Position numbers and translations under genes: made by a program. A stretch of 64,000 nt of DNA, taken from assembly GCF_014230085.1 (NCBI RefSeq), contig NZ_JACHVB010000013.1, positions 124,001 to 188,000 on the forward strand. The letters are read 5' to 3'. Of the stretch, positions 34,862 to 44,342 are shown one piece after another; position 1 is the first letter of the stretch; every line of letters begins with the position of its first letter. This DNA comes from Ruficoccus amylovorans (GTDB lineage Bacteria; Verrucomicrobiota; Verrucomicrobiia; Opitutales; Cerasicoccaceae). The notes under the pieces were generated by a model, which saw only the letters and a list, made by a program, of their open reading frames with translations, searched no databases and was not told where the DNA came from.

Positions 34862-35677
34862 TTACGCCCTGGCAACGCTGCCGGCGGGGTGTTCGCCGCC
34901 GATCAGTTCGAGGATGGCGGAGACGGGATCGCAGGCGACGGACTTGTTGCCGAGGACGGACTGCGCGGCCAGTTCGTTGAGGATGGCGTCGCGGCCTTCG
35001 CCCACGGGCAGGACCGCACCGTCGAAGGTGTACTTGCCGATGGGTTCGCGGTCCTTGCGTGCGGTCAGGTAGCAGCGGTCGGCCACGGCGCGCTCGAAGT
35101 CCTTCGCGGCCTGGAGCACGATCCCGGCGTAGCCCCAGTCGAGGACCTTGGCCAGGTAGTTCGCGGGCGTGCCGTCGGCGGTCAGAACCATGGCCGGGCG
35201 GCTCGGCCACTCGGCGAAAAGCGCCACCACGTCGCGGTGAAAGGCCTGCTCCGCCGGGAAGGGGTCGAGCACGTACAACAGGTTGCGCCCAATCAGGTTA
35301 AGCCCGTCGTCACTGTCAAGCGCCTCAATGAACCCGCGCAGCGCCTGCGGCGTGGCAAAGGTTCCGGCGGCGTTGACCACGCTCTGGAAGCCCGAAGGGT
35401 ACAGCTCGCGCAACAAGAGTTGCCCCTCACGCAGAAAGGCCATGTCGGCCAGCGTCTGCCCGGTGAGCACCCACTCAAAGGTACGGATATGGCCCTGCCG
35501 GATCAGTTCGCGGTCAAAACCGCTCTTACAACTCAGGCGCAGACGCGGCTGCACCGCGCCGGGCTCGGCGGGCAGGAGGGCGTCCACGTACTTGCCGGCG
35601 AGCGGCTTGTAGGTGGCGCCCAGATTGACCGCCTTGGCGCGGGTGGTGTAGAAACGGCAGAGTTCTTGTGTTTTCAC
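34862..35677 (-). CDS. Hypothetical protein downstream of glgP
   Basis: 271 residues from a GTG placed 20 bp after the glgP stop; the frame is open further upstream only inside glgP. I recognise no domain. It is mixed alpha/beta: 'GFDRELIRQGHIRTFEWVLTGQ', 'LLLRELYPSGFQSVVNAAGTFATPQALRGF' and 'PAMVLTADGTPANYLAKVLDWGYAGIVLQAAKDFERA' in their key parts (WVLTGQ, LTADGTPANYL, WGYAG). No signal peptide or membrane helix is seen. The short distance suggests co-transcription with glgP and maybe a role in glycogen use. The start codon is uncertain, as no good ribosome-binding site is visible. Confidence 0.7.
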   Translation of the reverse strand: MKTQELCRFYTTRAKAVNLGATYKPLAGKYVDALLPAEPGAVQPRLRLSCKSGFDRELIRQGHIRTFEWVLTGQTLADMAFLREGQLLLRELYPSGFQSVVNAAGTFATPQALRGFIEALDSDDGLNLIGRNLLYVLDPFPAEQAFHRDVVALFAEWPSRPAMVLTADGTPANYLAKVLDWGYAGIVLQAAKDFERAVADRCYLTARKDREPIGKYTFDGAVLPVGEGRDAILNELAAQSVLGNKSVACDPVSAILELIGGEHPAGSVARA

Positions 35678-35697
35678 AGGCGGCGGGCCGCCGGGGG

Positions 35698-38229
35698 CTA
35701 TTCGCCCACCGGCAGCGGCTTGAGAGTCCAAATGTCGTCGGCGTACTCGCGGATGGTGCGGTCGCTGGAAAACTTGCCCATGCGAGCGGTGTTGAGGATG
35801 GCCATCTTCGCCCAGCGCGGCTTGTCCAGATAGGCCTCGCCGACGCGCTGCTGGCAGTCGATGTAGGCGCGGAAATCGGCGCAGCACAGGAAGGGGTCTC
35901 CCCCGTCGAGCAGGCTGCGGCGGACCGGGTCGAGCGCGTAGGGCTGACCGGGCGTGAAGGTGTCCGAGCCGAGCCAGTCGAGCACGTGGCGCAGTTCCTC
36001 GTCGCCGCGGTAGAAGTTCCACGGATTGTAGCCGGAGGCGCGCAATTCGAGCACCTGCTCCACCGTCATGCCGAAGATGAATATGTTGTCGTCGCCGACC
36101 TCCTCCTTGATCTCGACATTGGCCCCGTCAAGGGTGCCGATGGTGAGCGCGCCGTTGAGGGCGAGCTTCATGTTACCGGTGCCGGAGGCTTCCTTGCCGG
36201 CGGTGGAAATCTGTTCCGAGAGGTCGGCGGCGGGGATGATCCGCTCGGCCAGCGAAACGCGGTAGTTGGGCAGGAAGACGACCTTGAGCTTGTCCCCGAC
36301 GCGCGCGTCGTTGTTGATCACCTCGGCCACCTTGTTGATGGTAAAGATGATGTCCTTGGCCAGTTCGTAGCCGGGAGCGGCCTTGGCCCCGAAGATGACC
36401 ACGCGCGGGGCGACCGTCTTCTCCGGGAAGTGCAGGATCTGCCGGTAAAGGGTGAGGATGTGCAGCAGGTTAAGGTGCTGGCGCTTGTACTCGTGCAGGC
36501 GCTTGATCTGCACGTCGAACATCGCGTCCGGGTTGACCGTGACGCCGCAGTCCATGTCGATGATCTCGGCCAGGCGCTCCTTGTTGGCGCGCTTGATGCC
36601 CATGTACTCCTGCTGGAAGGCGGCGTCGCCGGAGAGCTTCTCCAGGCCGCGCAGGCGGTCCAGGTCAAAGGGCCACTCGGGGCCGACTTCGCGGTCGATG
36701 AGCGCGGCCAGGCCGGGGTTGCAAACCTTGAGGAAGCGGCGCGGCGTGATGCCGTTGGTCTTGTTGTTAAACTTCTTCGGCCACAGCTCGTTGAAATCGT
36801 GGAAGAGGTCGCGCTTGAGCAGTTCGGTGTGGAGCGCGGCCACGCCGTTGACTGAGTGCGAGCCCACCGTGGCCAGGTAGGCCATGCGAATCTGCTTCGG
36901 GTTGCCCTCCTCGATGATCGAGAGGATGCTCTTCTTGACATCGTCGCTGGGCCACTGGGCCTCGACTTCTTCCTCCAGGAAGCGGCGGTTAATCTCGAAA
37001 ATGATCTGCAGGTGGCGCGGGAGTACCTTCTGGAAGAGCGGCACGGACCACTTTTCCAGCGCTTCGGGCAGGAGGGTGTGATTCGTGTAGGCGAAGACCT
37101 TCCGGCAAATGCCCCAGGCCCGCTCCCATTCGAGCTTTTCCACATCGACGAGGATGCGCATCAGCTCGGCCACGGAGACCGCCGGGTGCGTGTCGTTGAG
37201 CTGGACGGTGACTTTTTCCGGGAAAGCGTCCCAGTTGTCGTGGTTCTGCTTGCGGAAGCGGCGGATGATATCGTGCAGCGAGCAGGCGCAGAAGAAGTAC
37301 TGCTGGACGAGGCGCAGTTCCTTGCCGCTCTCGGTCTTGTCGTTGGGGTACAGGACCTTGGAAATGGTCTCGCCAATGGCCTTCTCCCGCACGGCCTCGA
37401 CATAGCCCCCCTCGTTGAAGACACTGAAGTCGAACTCCTGCGAGGCGCGGGATTCCCACAGGCGCAGGAAGTTCACCGTGCGCGCGCCGTAGCCGACAAT
37501 CGGGATGTCCCAGGGCAGCCCAATCAGTTCCTTGGTACCGACCCAGGCCGGGTAGGAGTCGCCCTTGCTGTCAAAGTGGTACTCGACGTGCCCGTAGAGG
37601 GGGACGCTCACCTGGTACTCGGGGCGGTTGACCTGCCAGGGGTTGCCGAACTGGAGCCAGTTGTCCGGGCGCTCGACCTGATGGCCGTCGATGAACTCCT
37701 GCCGGAAGAGGCCGAACTCGTAGTGGATGCCGTAGCCGATGGCGGGCAGGTCGAGCGTGGCCAGTGAATCCAGGAAACACGCGGCCAGGCGGCCAAGGCC
37801 GCCGTTGCCCAGGCCCATGTCGGGCTCTTCTTCAAGGATATCCTCCATGTCCAGCCCCAGCTCGGTCAGCGCCTGCTTGGCCGCGTCGAAAAGCCCGGCG
37901 TTGACGAGGTTATTCGAGAGCAAACGGCCCATCAGGTACTCCAGCGACAGGTAGTAGGCGCGGCGGGTGTCCTTTTCATTGTGGACAGCCTGAGTCTTGA
38001 TGTAGCGGTGCAGGATGCGATCCTGGACCGAGTAGCACAGGGCCAGCCACCAGTCGCGCGTCGTGGCCGTGCTCGTGTCGCGAGCCATGGAGTAGGTCAG
38101 GTGGTTCTGGATCGAGGTTTTCAGCCCTTCGACATCAGCGTCGATGTTGAAATTGAAGGCCTTCTTCCTGGCCGGAGCGGTGGCGGCTTTCTTGGCGGTC
38201 TTTTTGATGGCTTTGGAACTCGAAGGCAT
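35698..38229 (-). CDS. glgP: Glycogen/starch/alpha-glucan phosphorylase
   Basis: 843 residues, the full length for the GT35 family. The pyridoxal-phosphate motif '[20 protein letters not shown]' places Lys688 at the cofactor. '[20 protein letters not shown]' is the glucan-site glycine loop. A Lys/Ala-rich N-terminal ~25 residues precede the domain. The enzyme releases glucose-1-phosphate from glycogen. Together with glgB nearby on the other strand it gives synthesis and breakdown of the polymer. Confidence 0.97.
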   Translation of the reverse strand: MPSSSKAIKKTAKKAATAPARKKAFNFNIDADVEGLKTSIQNHLTYSMARDTSTATTRDWWLALCYSVQDRILHRYIKTQAVHNEKDTRRAYYLSLEYLMGRLLSNNLVNAGLFDAAKQALTELGLDMEDILEEEPDMGLGNGGLGRLAACFLDSLATLDLPAIGYGIHYEFGLFRQEFIDGHQVERPDNWLQFGNPWQVNRPEYQVSVPLYGHVEYHFDSKGDSYPAWVGTKELIGLPWDIPIVGYGARTVNFLRLWESRASQEFDFSVFNEGGYVEAVREKAIGETISKVLYPNDKTESGKELRLVQQYFFCACSLHDIIRRFRKQNHDNWDAFPEKVTVQLNDTHPAVSVAELMRILVDVEKLEWERAWGICRKVFAYTNHTLLPEALEKWSVPLFQKVLPRHLQIIFEINRRFLEEEVEAQWPSDDVKKSILSIIEEGNPKQIRMAYLATVGSHSVNGVAALHTELLKRDLFHDFNELWPKKFNNKTNGITPRRFLKVCNPGLAALIDREVGPEWPFDLDRLRGLEKLSGDAAFQQEYMGIKRANKERLAEIIDMDCGVTVNPDAMFDVQIKRLHEYKRQHLNLLHILTLYRQILHFPEKTVAPRVVIFGAKAAPGYELAKDIIFTINKVAEVINNDARVGDKLKVVFLPNYRVSLAERIIPAADLSEQISTAGKEASGTGNMKLALNGALTIGTLDGANVEIKEEVGDDNIFIFGMTVEQVLELRASGYNPWNFYRGDEELRHVLDWLGSDTFTPGQPYALDPVRRSLLDGGDPFLCCADFRAYIDCQQRVGEAYLDKPRWAKMAILNTARMGKFSSDRTIREYADDIWTLKPLPVGE

Positions 38230-38373
38230 AGTCAGTATGTGTGGAGGTTAAAGAATGACTCAGGGAATGACAGAGTGGAAATCCCATATCCAAAGCCCAA
38301 GGTCAATTATTCTCAACCTCGAAGCCCGGAAAGGCGGGAGTTATCTAACGGTTAAAAGAACGTGAAAACTGCC

Positions 38374-40716
38374 TCAGCGCCCGAAACGCCGGGCCAGCTC
38401 GCGGTTGGACAGCTCAAAATAAGTAGGCCGCCCGCGCGGGCAATTCAGAGGCTGCTGACACTGTAGCAAGGCGCGGGCCAGCTCGGTCATTTCTTCGCAA
38501 CCTCCTCCATCGGCGGGGCGAATCGCCCGGCGCACGGCCAGACGGGCCAGCGCCTCGTCCGCCACAGCGGGGCGGCTCAGGTCAAGCGAACCCTCGCGCA
38601 GCCGCTCGATCAGGTCGCGCACAAAAGTCTCCGTCTCGGCCTCGGGGAGCCAGTCCGGGTGCGACTCCAGGCGGAAAAAGTTCTTCCCGAACGGCTCGAT
38701 CCCGAAACCATGCGCCTGCAAGGCGGGCAGATTCTCTTCCAGCGCGGCACTGGCCAGCGGCTCCAACTCCAGCCCGACCGGAAAGAGCAGACGCTGGCTG
38801 GGCTGTTCGTTTTCTGAAAAACGCGCCTGCAAGCGCTCGAACCAGACCCGTTCGTGGGCGGCCCGGCGGTCCATCACGACCAGCCCGGACGGCGTCTCAA
38901 ACAGCGCATACCCCTCACGCAGAAGCCCCAGACATCGCCACTGGAAACGAAATTCCGGCTCGCTGGCTTCGCCGCCGGAGACGGCCCGCGAACCGGGCTG
39001 AGCCGGGGTCCAGGTGACAACCGGCAACTCCTCACCCGTCACGGGTGCCCGCGCCGGAGCTTGCGCCGAAGCCGGGGTGTCAATCAGCGTCGGGTCGTCT
39101 GCGGGGACCGGGCTGCCTGCGAGAGCGGATGCAGCGGGCTTTTCCGGCCCGCCTTTGCTCTCGTCGGAGGTAGCTGGTTCGGCACTGGGTGGTTCTGCGC
39201 CTGCCGGGGCGACGCTTTGGTCCGAAATACCTTCCTCTCCTGCCCGCTCGTCGCCGGCGGAAGGTTTTTTACCGGGATCGGTCGCCGTCGCATCCGCACC
39301 GGGGGCGGCGTTAGGATCGGGTTTGAGATACTTTTCGCGAAATTGCTCCGAGACCGGGCCGGGCCGCGTGCGCGGGTAGGCTCCGGGCTTGAGCGCCGGG
39401 GACGGGACCGGGCGCGGTGCGGGCTCCGAGGCGGCGGCCCCGGATTCGCCTTGCCCCTCGGCGGGCCGGGAGGCAGGCGCCTTTCCAACCCGGGAGTCAG
39501 CCCCGGCGTGACCCGGCTTCGCCTCCTCGTCCCGCCCAGGCCGTCCCACCACCGGGTGCGAACGCTCACGGCGGGGGAGCACGTCGATTTCAAAGTCCTC
39601 GCGTCCGCCTTGCAGGATCGGGTGCCGCGCACGGGCGGCCAGCGCCTGAAGCTGCCGTACGACCGCCTGCAGGACAAATTGCCGGACCCGGCCCTCGTCG
39701 CGGAACTTGATCTCGCGCTTGGCCGGATGGATGTTCACGTCGATCACCGCCGGGTCGATTTCCAGAAAGAGGAAGGCCAGCGGGTAGCGCCCCTTGGGGA
39801 TAAACGAGTGGTAGCCCTCGATCAGCGCGTAGTTGAGCGTGCGGCTATCCACCGGACGGCCATTGACCAGCGCGATCATCTGCCGCCGCGTGGCTCGTCC
39901 CGCCCCCGGTTTGCCCACCAGGCCGGTCAGGCGCAGGCCGTTTTCGCCCTCGGCCGGTTCCAGTTCGACCAGTTCGTCGGCCAATTCGCGGCCCCAGATC
40001 TCAGCCACCCGCTCGCGCATGTCGGGGCATTTGGGAGAGGAAAACACGCTGCGCCCGTTCTCGATCAGCGAAAACGATACCCCCGGCCGCGCCACCGCGT
40101 GCAGCCGTACCAGGTGCGTGATGTGGGCTGATTCGGTGGCGTCGCTCTTTAAAAACTTCCGTCGCGCGGGCACACTGTTAAAGAGGTTGGCCACCTCGAT
40201 CCGGGTGCCCGTCGGCATCCCGCATTCGCGCTGGTGGACCATGCGCCCGCCGTTGACAAAGATCTCCGTCCCGTGCTCCCAGCCGCGGGCGCGGGTGCGC
40301 AGGGTAAATCGGCTGACACTGGCAATGCTCGGCAGCGCCTCCCCGCGAAAGCCCAGGCTGAGGACTTTGGCCAGGTCGGCGGCATCGCGCAGCTTGCTGG
40401 TGGCGTGGCGTTCGAGCGCGATCAGGGCCTCGTCCGGAGGCATCCCGATGCCGTTGTCCTCGACGCGGATCAGGCTCTTGCCTCCGCCCCGGAACTCGAT
40501 CTCGATCCGGTCGGCACGTGCGTCGAGGGCGTTTTCCAGTAGTTCCTTCACCACCGCCGCCGGACGCTCCACCACCTCCCCGGCCGCGATCTGGTTGATC
40601 ACACGGTCGGGCAGAACGCGGATGCTGGGCCGCTCGAATACTGCTTCGGCCCCGGGGGACTGGTCATTTTCCTCGCTCAAGGAGGGCCACCGTAACCCAT
40701 CCTCGCCCCGGTGCAA
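38374..40716 (-). CDS. mutL: DNA mismatch repair protein MutL with degenerate endonuclease motif
   Basis: Up to 780 residues. No ATG is available in frame, so it starts at a TTG: either this one or the TTG 12 codons later. The N-terminal GHKL ATPase is intact: 'INQIAAGEVVERPAAVVKELLENALDA' (key AAGEV and ENALDA), 'VEDNGIGM', 'LGFRGEALPSIASVS'. A long Pro/Ala/Glu-rich linker covers about 345-585. In the C-terminal domain the usual metal motif DQHA(x)2E(x)4E appears as 'DRRAAHERVWFE' (Asp616), and CPHGRP as 'CPRGRP' (Cys759). Both His are Arg, so nicking activity is doubtful. It acts with MutS in repair. Confidence 0.93.
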   Translation of the reverse strand: MHRGEDGLRWPSLSEENDQSPGAEAVFERPSIRVLPDRVINQIAAGEVVERPAAVVKELLENALDARADRIEIEFRGGGKSLIRVEDNGIGMPPDEALIALERHATSKLRDAADLAKVLSLGFRGEALPSIASVSRFTLRTRARGWEHGTEIFVNGGRMVHQRECGMPTGTRIEVANLFNSVPARRKFLKSDATESAHITHLVRLHAVARPGVSFSLIENGRSVFSSPKCPDMRERVAEIWGRELADELVELEPAEGENGLRLTGLVGKPGAGRATRRQMIALVNGRPVDSRTLNYALIEGYHSFIPKGRYPLAFLFLEIDPAVIDVNIHPAKREIKFRDEGRVRQFVLQAVVRQLQALAARARHPILQGGREDFEIDVLPRRERSHPVVGRPGRDEEAKPGHAGADSRVGKAPASRPAEGQGESGAAASEPAPRPVPSPALKPGAYPRTRPGPVSEQFREKYLKPDPNAAPGADATATDPGKKPSAGDERAGEEGISDQSVAPAGAEPPSAEPATSDESKGGPEKPAASALAGSPVPADDPTLIDTPASAQAPARAPVTGEELPVVTWTPAQPGSRAVSGGEASEPEFRFQWRCLGLLREGYALFETPSGLVVMDRRAAHERVWFERLQARFSENEQPSQRLLFPVGLELEPLASAALEENLPALQAHGFGIEPFGKNFFRLESHPDWLPEAETETFVRDLIERLREGSLDLSRPAVADEALARLAVRRAIRPADGGGCEEMTELARALLQCQQPLNCPRGRPTYFELSNRELARRFGR

Positions 40717-40824
40717 CCGCTTTTAATACCGCCCCGGCAACATCCCCGCCCCAATCAAAAACGATCGTCCTACTTCACGCTTAACGGCTTGCCAACGCAC
40801 CCGGTGCAGCCTTTGCTCGCGGGT

Positions 40825-41271
40825 ATGAAAAAATCCGTCTTCGCATTGCTTTCCGTCGTTTCGCTTTTTGTTTTCGCCGCCTGCTCGCACACGCCGATCC
40901 CTGTCGCCGGGGCCTACATCGTGGCCGAGGTCAACGGCGTCGAAGTCGAAACCGAGCAGCCGATCAAGGTGACCTACACCGGCGAAAGCCTCGTGGGCAA
41001 AGGCCCGATCAACAACTGGAACTGCCCCGTCGATCCGCAAACCGGCGACATCGGCATGGGCATCTCCACCCGCATGGCCGGTCCGCCCGAGCTGATGCAG
41101 CTCGAAGACCAGCTCCTCAAGGCCCTCGACGGTGCCAAGCTCACCTCGCGTTCGGACGACGTGCTCGTCGTGGTCAAGGACGGCAAGGACGTCATCGTGA
41201 TGACCCCCGTCGATCCCACCATGACCTACGGCAAGCCCTCCCCCACTGCCATCCCGAGCAACGAGATGTAA
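40825..41271 (+). CDS. META-domain (HslJ-like) lipoprotein
   Basis: 148 residues from the ATG before a lipoprotein signal ending 'FVFAACS' (Cys20). The mature part matches the META/HslJ pattern: 'VNGVEVE', 'GKGPINNWNC', then 'ISTRMAGPPELMQLEDQLLKAL', where the family has 'TrMac..e.E..f...L'. HslJ-type proteins are envelope or outer-membrane proteins linked to heat shock, novobiocin resistance or motility in different bacteria. Divergent from mutL; followed by a terminator. Confidence 0.82.
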   Translation: MKKSVFALLSVVSLFVFAACSHTPIPVAGAYIVAEVNGVEVETEQPIKVTYTGESLVGKGPINNWNCPVDPQTGDIGMGISTRMAGPPELMQLEDQLLKALDGAKLTSRSDDVLVVVKDGKDVIVMTPVDPTMTYGKPSPTAIPSNEM

Positions 41272-41280
41272 GGGGAGAAA

Positions 41281-41335
41281 AATACGGCCACGAAGGGCAC
41301 GAAGGAGACACGAAGCTCACAAAGAGCCCTGCTGC
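41281..41335 (+). repeat. CACGAAG-type short repeat
   Basis: CCACGAAG, GCACGAAG, ACACGAAG and TCACAAAG follow one another with 2-3-nt spacers. The layout is like the arms of palindromic elements 1 and 2, but no complementary right arm is present nearby. Confidence 0.6.
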
Positions 41336-41366
41336 CTTCGCCTTGGAAAAGATTTAATTCCCACCA

Positions 41367-41399
41367 AACAGCCCGCCCTCACCGGCGGGCTGTTTTTTT
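41367..41399 (+). terminator. Intrinsic terminator of the META lipoprotein gene
   Basis: AACAGCCCGCC / GGCGGGCTGTT, 6-nt loop, then a T run. Confidence 0.88.
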
Positions 41400-41426
41400 G
41401 TGCCTAAACATCAGGCAAAAGATGTT

Positions 41427-41873
41427 TTATGCACCTCGATCCAAAAACACCTCCCAGTTTTCCTTCGGGAAACGGGGATCGGTTATGCCATAGTGCCTAC
41501 GCTCTCTCGACCACCGCCGATACACGGCCTTCCAAAAGGGATCACGAATCTGTTTTAATATCCTGACCACTGATGTTTGCATTGCTAGTTCTTCTAATTT
41601 TTCTGCAGACAAAGATGATTCCCATGTTTTTCCAATAAACTCATCATATATACTCATCGCATCCCATTCCGAAAAACCCGATACATCCACCTCACCAGTT
41701 CCCTCAGCGTATTCGATTTGCCCTATAATTGAATCAAAGATACCACGAAAACAACGTCTCAACTTGGTTGGCTTGTATCGATATACACCACAAACGACAT
41801 CCCCGTTGCTATGTAAGTATATAGGAAGAGCTGATTGTGGATTAACAGCTATCTTAATTCTACGAGGTTTCAT
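41427..41873 (-). CDS. Low-GC hypothetical protein, 148 residues
   Basis: The ATG begins 'MKPRRIKIAVNPQSALPIY'. I do not recognise a family. The protein is rich in aromatic and charged residues ('YRYKPTKLRRCFRGIFDSIIGQIEYAE', 'DEFIGKTWESSLSAEKLEELA', 'WKAVYRRWSRERRHYG' in key parts) and has no signal peptide or membrane helix. Its base composition is clearly lower in GC than the neighbours, with many A/T-ending codons, which points to recent acquisition. It lies 22 bp downstream of the sigma-54-type regulator gene on the same strand and may be co-transcribed. Confidence 0.65.
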   Translation of the reverse strand: MKPRRIKIAVNPQSALPIYLHSNGDVVCGVYRYKPTKLRRCFRGIFDSIIGQIEYAEGTGEVDVSGFSEWDAMSIYDEFIGKTWESSLSAEKLEELAMQTSVVRILKQIRDPFWKAVYRRWSRERRHYGITDPRFPKENWEVFLDRGA

Positions 41874-41895
41874 AGTATTGGCGTATTTCCTTTCC

Positions 41896-43380
41896 TCAAA
41901 CTTTACCGGACTTGCGCCAGCGGTAGAGGGTGGTCGGGTGGATGCCGAGCTGGGCGGCGGTCCAGGCCAGATCGCCCCCGGACTGTTCCAGCAGTTCCTT
42001 CGCGATGGAGTAGCGTTCGCGCTTGTTGGGCATGGGGGTGCGCCGCAGCGGCAGATGGTCCGCACCGGCGCTGGCGTAGGCCGCCGGAACTCCGTAGCCC
42101 ATCCCACTCCCGGCAAAAGGAGCGCCCGACCCACGCCGGGACGGGCCGCCGGACTGCGGCCCGAAGGGCGAGCGGCTGCCACCGGAAAAGGGAGCGGGTG
42201 TGTTCTGCCGCTTGAAACCGCCCGGCAACACGGTGGTGTGCGGATCGGTTTTTTCCGGCGGCTCCCACCAGGCGGCCCGCATGACCGGGCCCGTGTAGTG
42301 GATGGCAAGCCGGTCGATGACCTGCTTGAGTTCACGGACATTGCCCGGCCAGTCGTAGAGCTGGAAGCGGTAGATCAGCTCCGGCTCGATGGTCTCAAAA
42401 TTTTTGCCCAGGCGGATGGCGGCGGCATCGAGCAGCGAACGCGCCAGCTCCGGGATATCGCCGGAGTGGTGGCGCAGTGGGGGCGTGTTGAGGATGATCT
42501 CGGAAATACGGTAATACAAATCGAGCCGGAAACGCCCGGCCTCGGCGTCGGCCCGCAGATCGCGGTTGGTGGCGGAGATGACGCGCACGTTGCAGCGATA
42601 TTCCTTGGTGCTGCCCACGCGGCGCGCCTGCCGAGTCTCCAGAAATCGTAACAGCTTCGGTTGGAGCGAGATGTCCATCTCCCCGATTTCATCCAGAAAG
42701 AGCGTCCCGCCGGAAGCTTCCTCGACCAATCCGAGCTTGTCTGCGGCGGCCCCGGTAAAGGCTCCTTTCTGCACCCCGAAAAGCTCGCTCTCCATCAAGT
42801 CCGGGGGGATGGCCGCGCAGTTGACTGCGACGAAAGGGCTCTTGCCGGAGGCATCGTGCAGACACTCGGCCACCAGTTCCTTACCCGTGCCTGACTCCCC
42901 CGTCACCAGCACACTGGCGTCAGTCGGCCCGATACGCTGGATCGACTCGCGCAGCGCGCGCATGGCACTGGAGTCACCCTGGAGCTTTTCGGCCTGACTC
43001 TGGCCCAGCCCGCCGTAGAGCTGCCACCAGAGCGCCTGCGACTTGGCGGCGGCCTCAATGGCGTCGTTCCAGCGGCTGTCGGAGTCGTTTTCGTCCAGCA
43101 CGTCGTAGGCACCGTCGCGGGCGGCGTTCATCACACTGAGTGTGTCCATCCCGCGCCCGTAAACCAGATAGTAACGGCTGGCCCGGGCGAGGATGACCCG
43201 CTGCTCGCTCCAGGCCTCGTCCTCGGAAACCGACCAGGGGATCAGGTAAACCAGGTCCGTCGAGTTCGGGTCGAGCGTCTGCACCCGCTCAAGGCTTTCC
43301 GCCCGCACGCTGTGGCCGAGCATATGCAGCCGCTTGAGGATGGGCGGGTTCTTCTCATGCGTGAGCAGACAGACTTTCAT
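41896..43380 (-). CDS. Sigma-54-interacting (NtrC-like) regulator with pseudo-receiver
   Basis: 494 residues. Residues 1-~110 have a receiver-like alternation, but the phosphorylation Asp position reads Ile ('TDLVYLIPW'). The AAA+ domain is complete: Walker A 'GESGTGKE', sigma-54 contact loop 'GAFTGA', Walker B 'GGTLFLDEIGEM'. A Gly/Pro/Ser-rich linker of ~60 residues follows, then a Fis-type helix-turn-helix ('DLAWTAAQLGIHPTTLYRW'). It would activate sigma-54 promoters through a signal other than phosphorylation. Divergent from the superoxide dismutase gene. Confidence 0.9.
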   Translation of the reverse strand: MKVCLLTHEKNPPILKRLHMLGHSVRAESLERVQTLDPNSTDLVYLIPWSVSEDEAWSEQRVILARASRYYLVYGRGMDTLSVMNAARDGAYDVLDENDSDSRWNDAIEAAAKSQALWWQLYGGLGQSQAEKLQGDSSAMRALRESIQRIGPTDASVLVTGESGTGKELVAECLHDASGKSPFVAVNCAAIPPDLMESELFGVQKGAFTGAAADKLGLVEEASGGTLFLDEIGEMDISLQPKLLRFLETRQARRVGSTKEYRCNVRVISATNRDLRADAEAGRFRLDLYYRISEIILNTPPLRHHSGDIPELARSLLDAAAIRLGKNFETIEPELIYRFQLYDWPGNVRELKQVIDRLAIHYTGPVMRAAWWEPPEKTDPHTTVLPGGFKRQNTPAPFSGGSRSPFGPQSGGPSRRGSGAPFAGSGMGYGVPAAYASAGADHLPLRRTPMPNKRERYSIAKELLEQSGGDLAWTAAQLGIHPTTLYRWRKSGKV

Positions 43381-43592
43381 AACTTAAGCTCCACCAGCCT
43401 ATGCTGCATTGCCTGAGCCTTGCAAATGCAATCTATCAATCAACCACTCGTCATGTCATCTCCCCCGGCAAATGGCTAACGCTGCAAAAACCTGCGGGAT
43501 AAAATGCGCAGGGGCATTGACGAAGGAGGCCTTTGCCTGTCTATTGGCACCTCTAATCATTCACCAACAACTGTTAACCTCACCAACGCAAG

Positions 43593-44225
43593 ATGGCTTA
43601 CGAATTACCGAAACTGGATTACGCCTACGACGCGCTCGAACCTCACATCGACGCCCAGACGATGGAAATCCACTACAGCAAGCACCACAACGCCTACGTC
43701 ACCAACCTGAACAAGGCCCTCGAAGGTGCTGGGATTGAAGGTCCGGAATGCCCGGCTGAACTGTGCGCGAAGCTGGCCGACATCCCCGAAAACATCCGCA
43801 CCGCCGTGCGCAACAACGGCGGCGGGCACGCCAACCACTCTTTCTTCTGGAAAATCATCAGCCCCAATGGCGGCGGCGCGCCCACCGGCGACCTCGCCAA
43901 GGCGATCGACGAAGCCTTCGGCTCCTTTGACAAGTTCAAGGAAGCCTTCGCCAACGCCGCAGCCACACGCTTCGGTTCCGGCTGGGCCTGGCTCGTGGTG
44001 GACGCGGACAAAAAGCTCAAGATCGGCTCCACTGCCAACCAGGACAACCCCTGGATGAAGTGCGAATGCAACACGTGCCAAGGCCAGCCCGTGATCGGCC
44101 TCGACGTGTGGGAGCACGCCTACTACCTCAAGTACCAGAACAAGCGCCCGGACTACATCTCGGCCTTCTGGAACGTGGTCAACTGGGACAAGGCTGCCGA
44201 ATATTACGCTGGCGCCATCGCCTAG
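43593..44225 (+). CDS. sodA: Superoxide dismutase (Fe/Mn family) with CxCxxC loop
   Basis: 210 residues. Metal ligands are His27, His82, Asp171 and His175 ('[19 protein letters not shown]'). Gly-rich '[13 protein letters not shown]' and the Gln of 'ANQDNPW' favour the manganese type, but this is not decisive. Residues 157-162 read 'CECNTC', a Cys cluster in the loop where most family members have no Cys. It removes superoxide in the cytoplasm. A sigma-54-type regulator is divergent from it, and a strong terminator follows. Confidence 0.93.
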   Translation: MAYELPKLDYAYDALEPHIDAQTMEIHYSKHHNAYVTNLNKALEGAGIEGPECPAELCAKLADIPENIRTAVRNNGGGHANHSFFWKIISPNGGGAPTGDLAKAIDEAFGSFDKFKEAFANAAATRFGSGWAWLVVDADKKLKIGSTANQDNPWMKCECNTCQGQPVIGLDVWEHAYYLKYQNKRPDYISAFWNVVNWDKAAEYYAGAIA

Positions 44226-44271
44226 GCGTTATCAAAACCGCTTCCATCAGCGAAGACGTTTTTATAAACAG

Positions 44272-44305
44272 GAAGCCGCCCGATATCGGGCGGCTTCTTT
44301 TTTTT
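44272..44305 (+). terminator. Intrinsic terminator of the superoxide dismutase gene
   Basis: A perfect 13-bp stem beginning GAAGCCGCCCGAT is followed by eight T. Confidence 0.92.
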
Positions 44306-44317
44306 GCAGGAATGACT

Positions 44318-44342
44318 AAATGGTTAAATGGCTGATTGTTAA
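44318..44342 (+). repeat. TAAATGGTTAAATGG-type repeat, single arm
   Basis: The TAAATGGTTAAATGGCTGA segment matches the arms at 58217-58254 and 58363-58400. It abuts the stop codon of the oxidoreductase gene. Confidence 0.6.

Noticed and set aside
34615-34875. Protein-coding gene across palindromic element 2
   Set aside because: Frames such as 'TAKTQRAQSAGA' arise from translating the CGCAAAG arms; both strands give similar repeats, and no homologous protein domain is visible.
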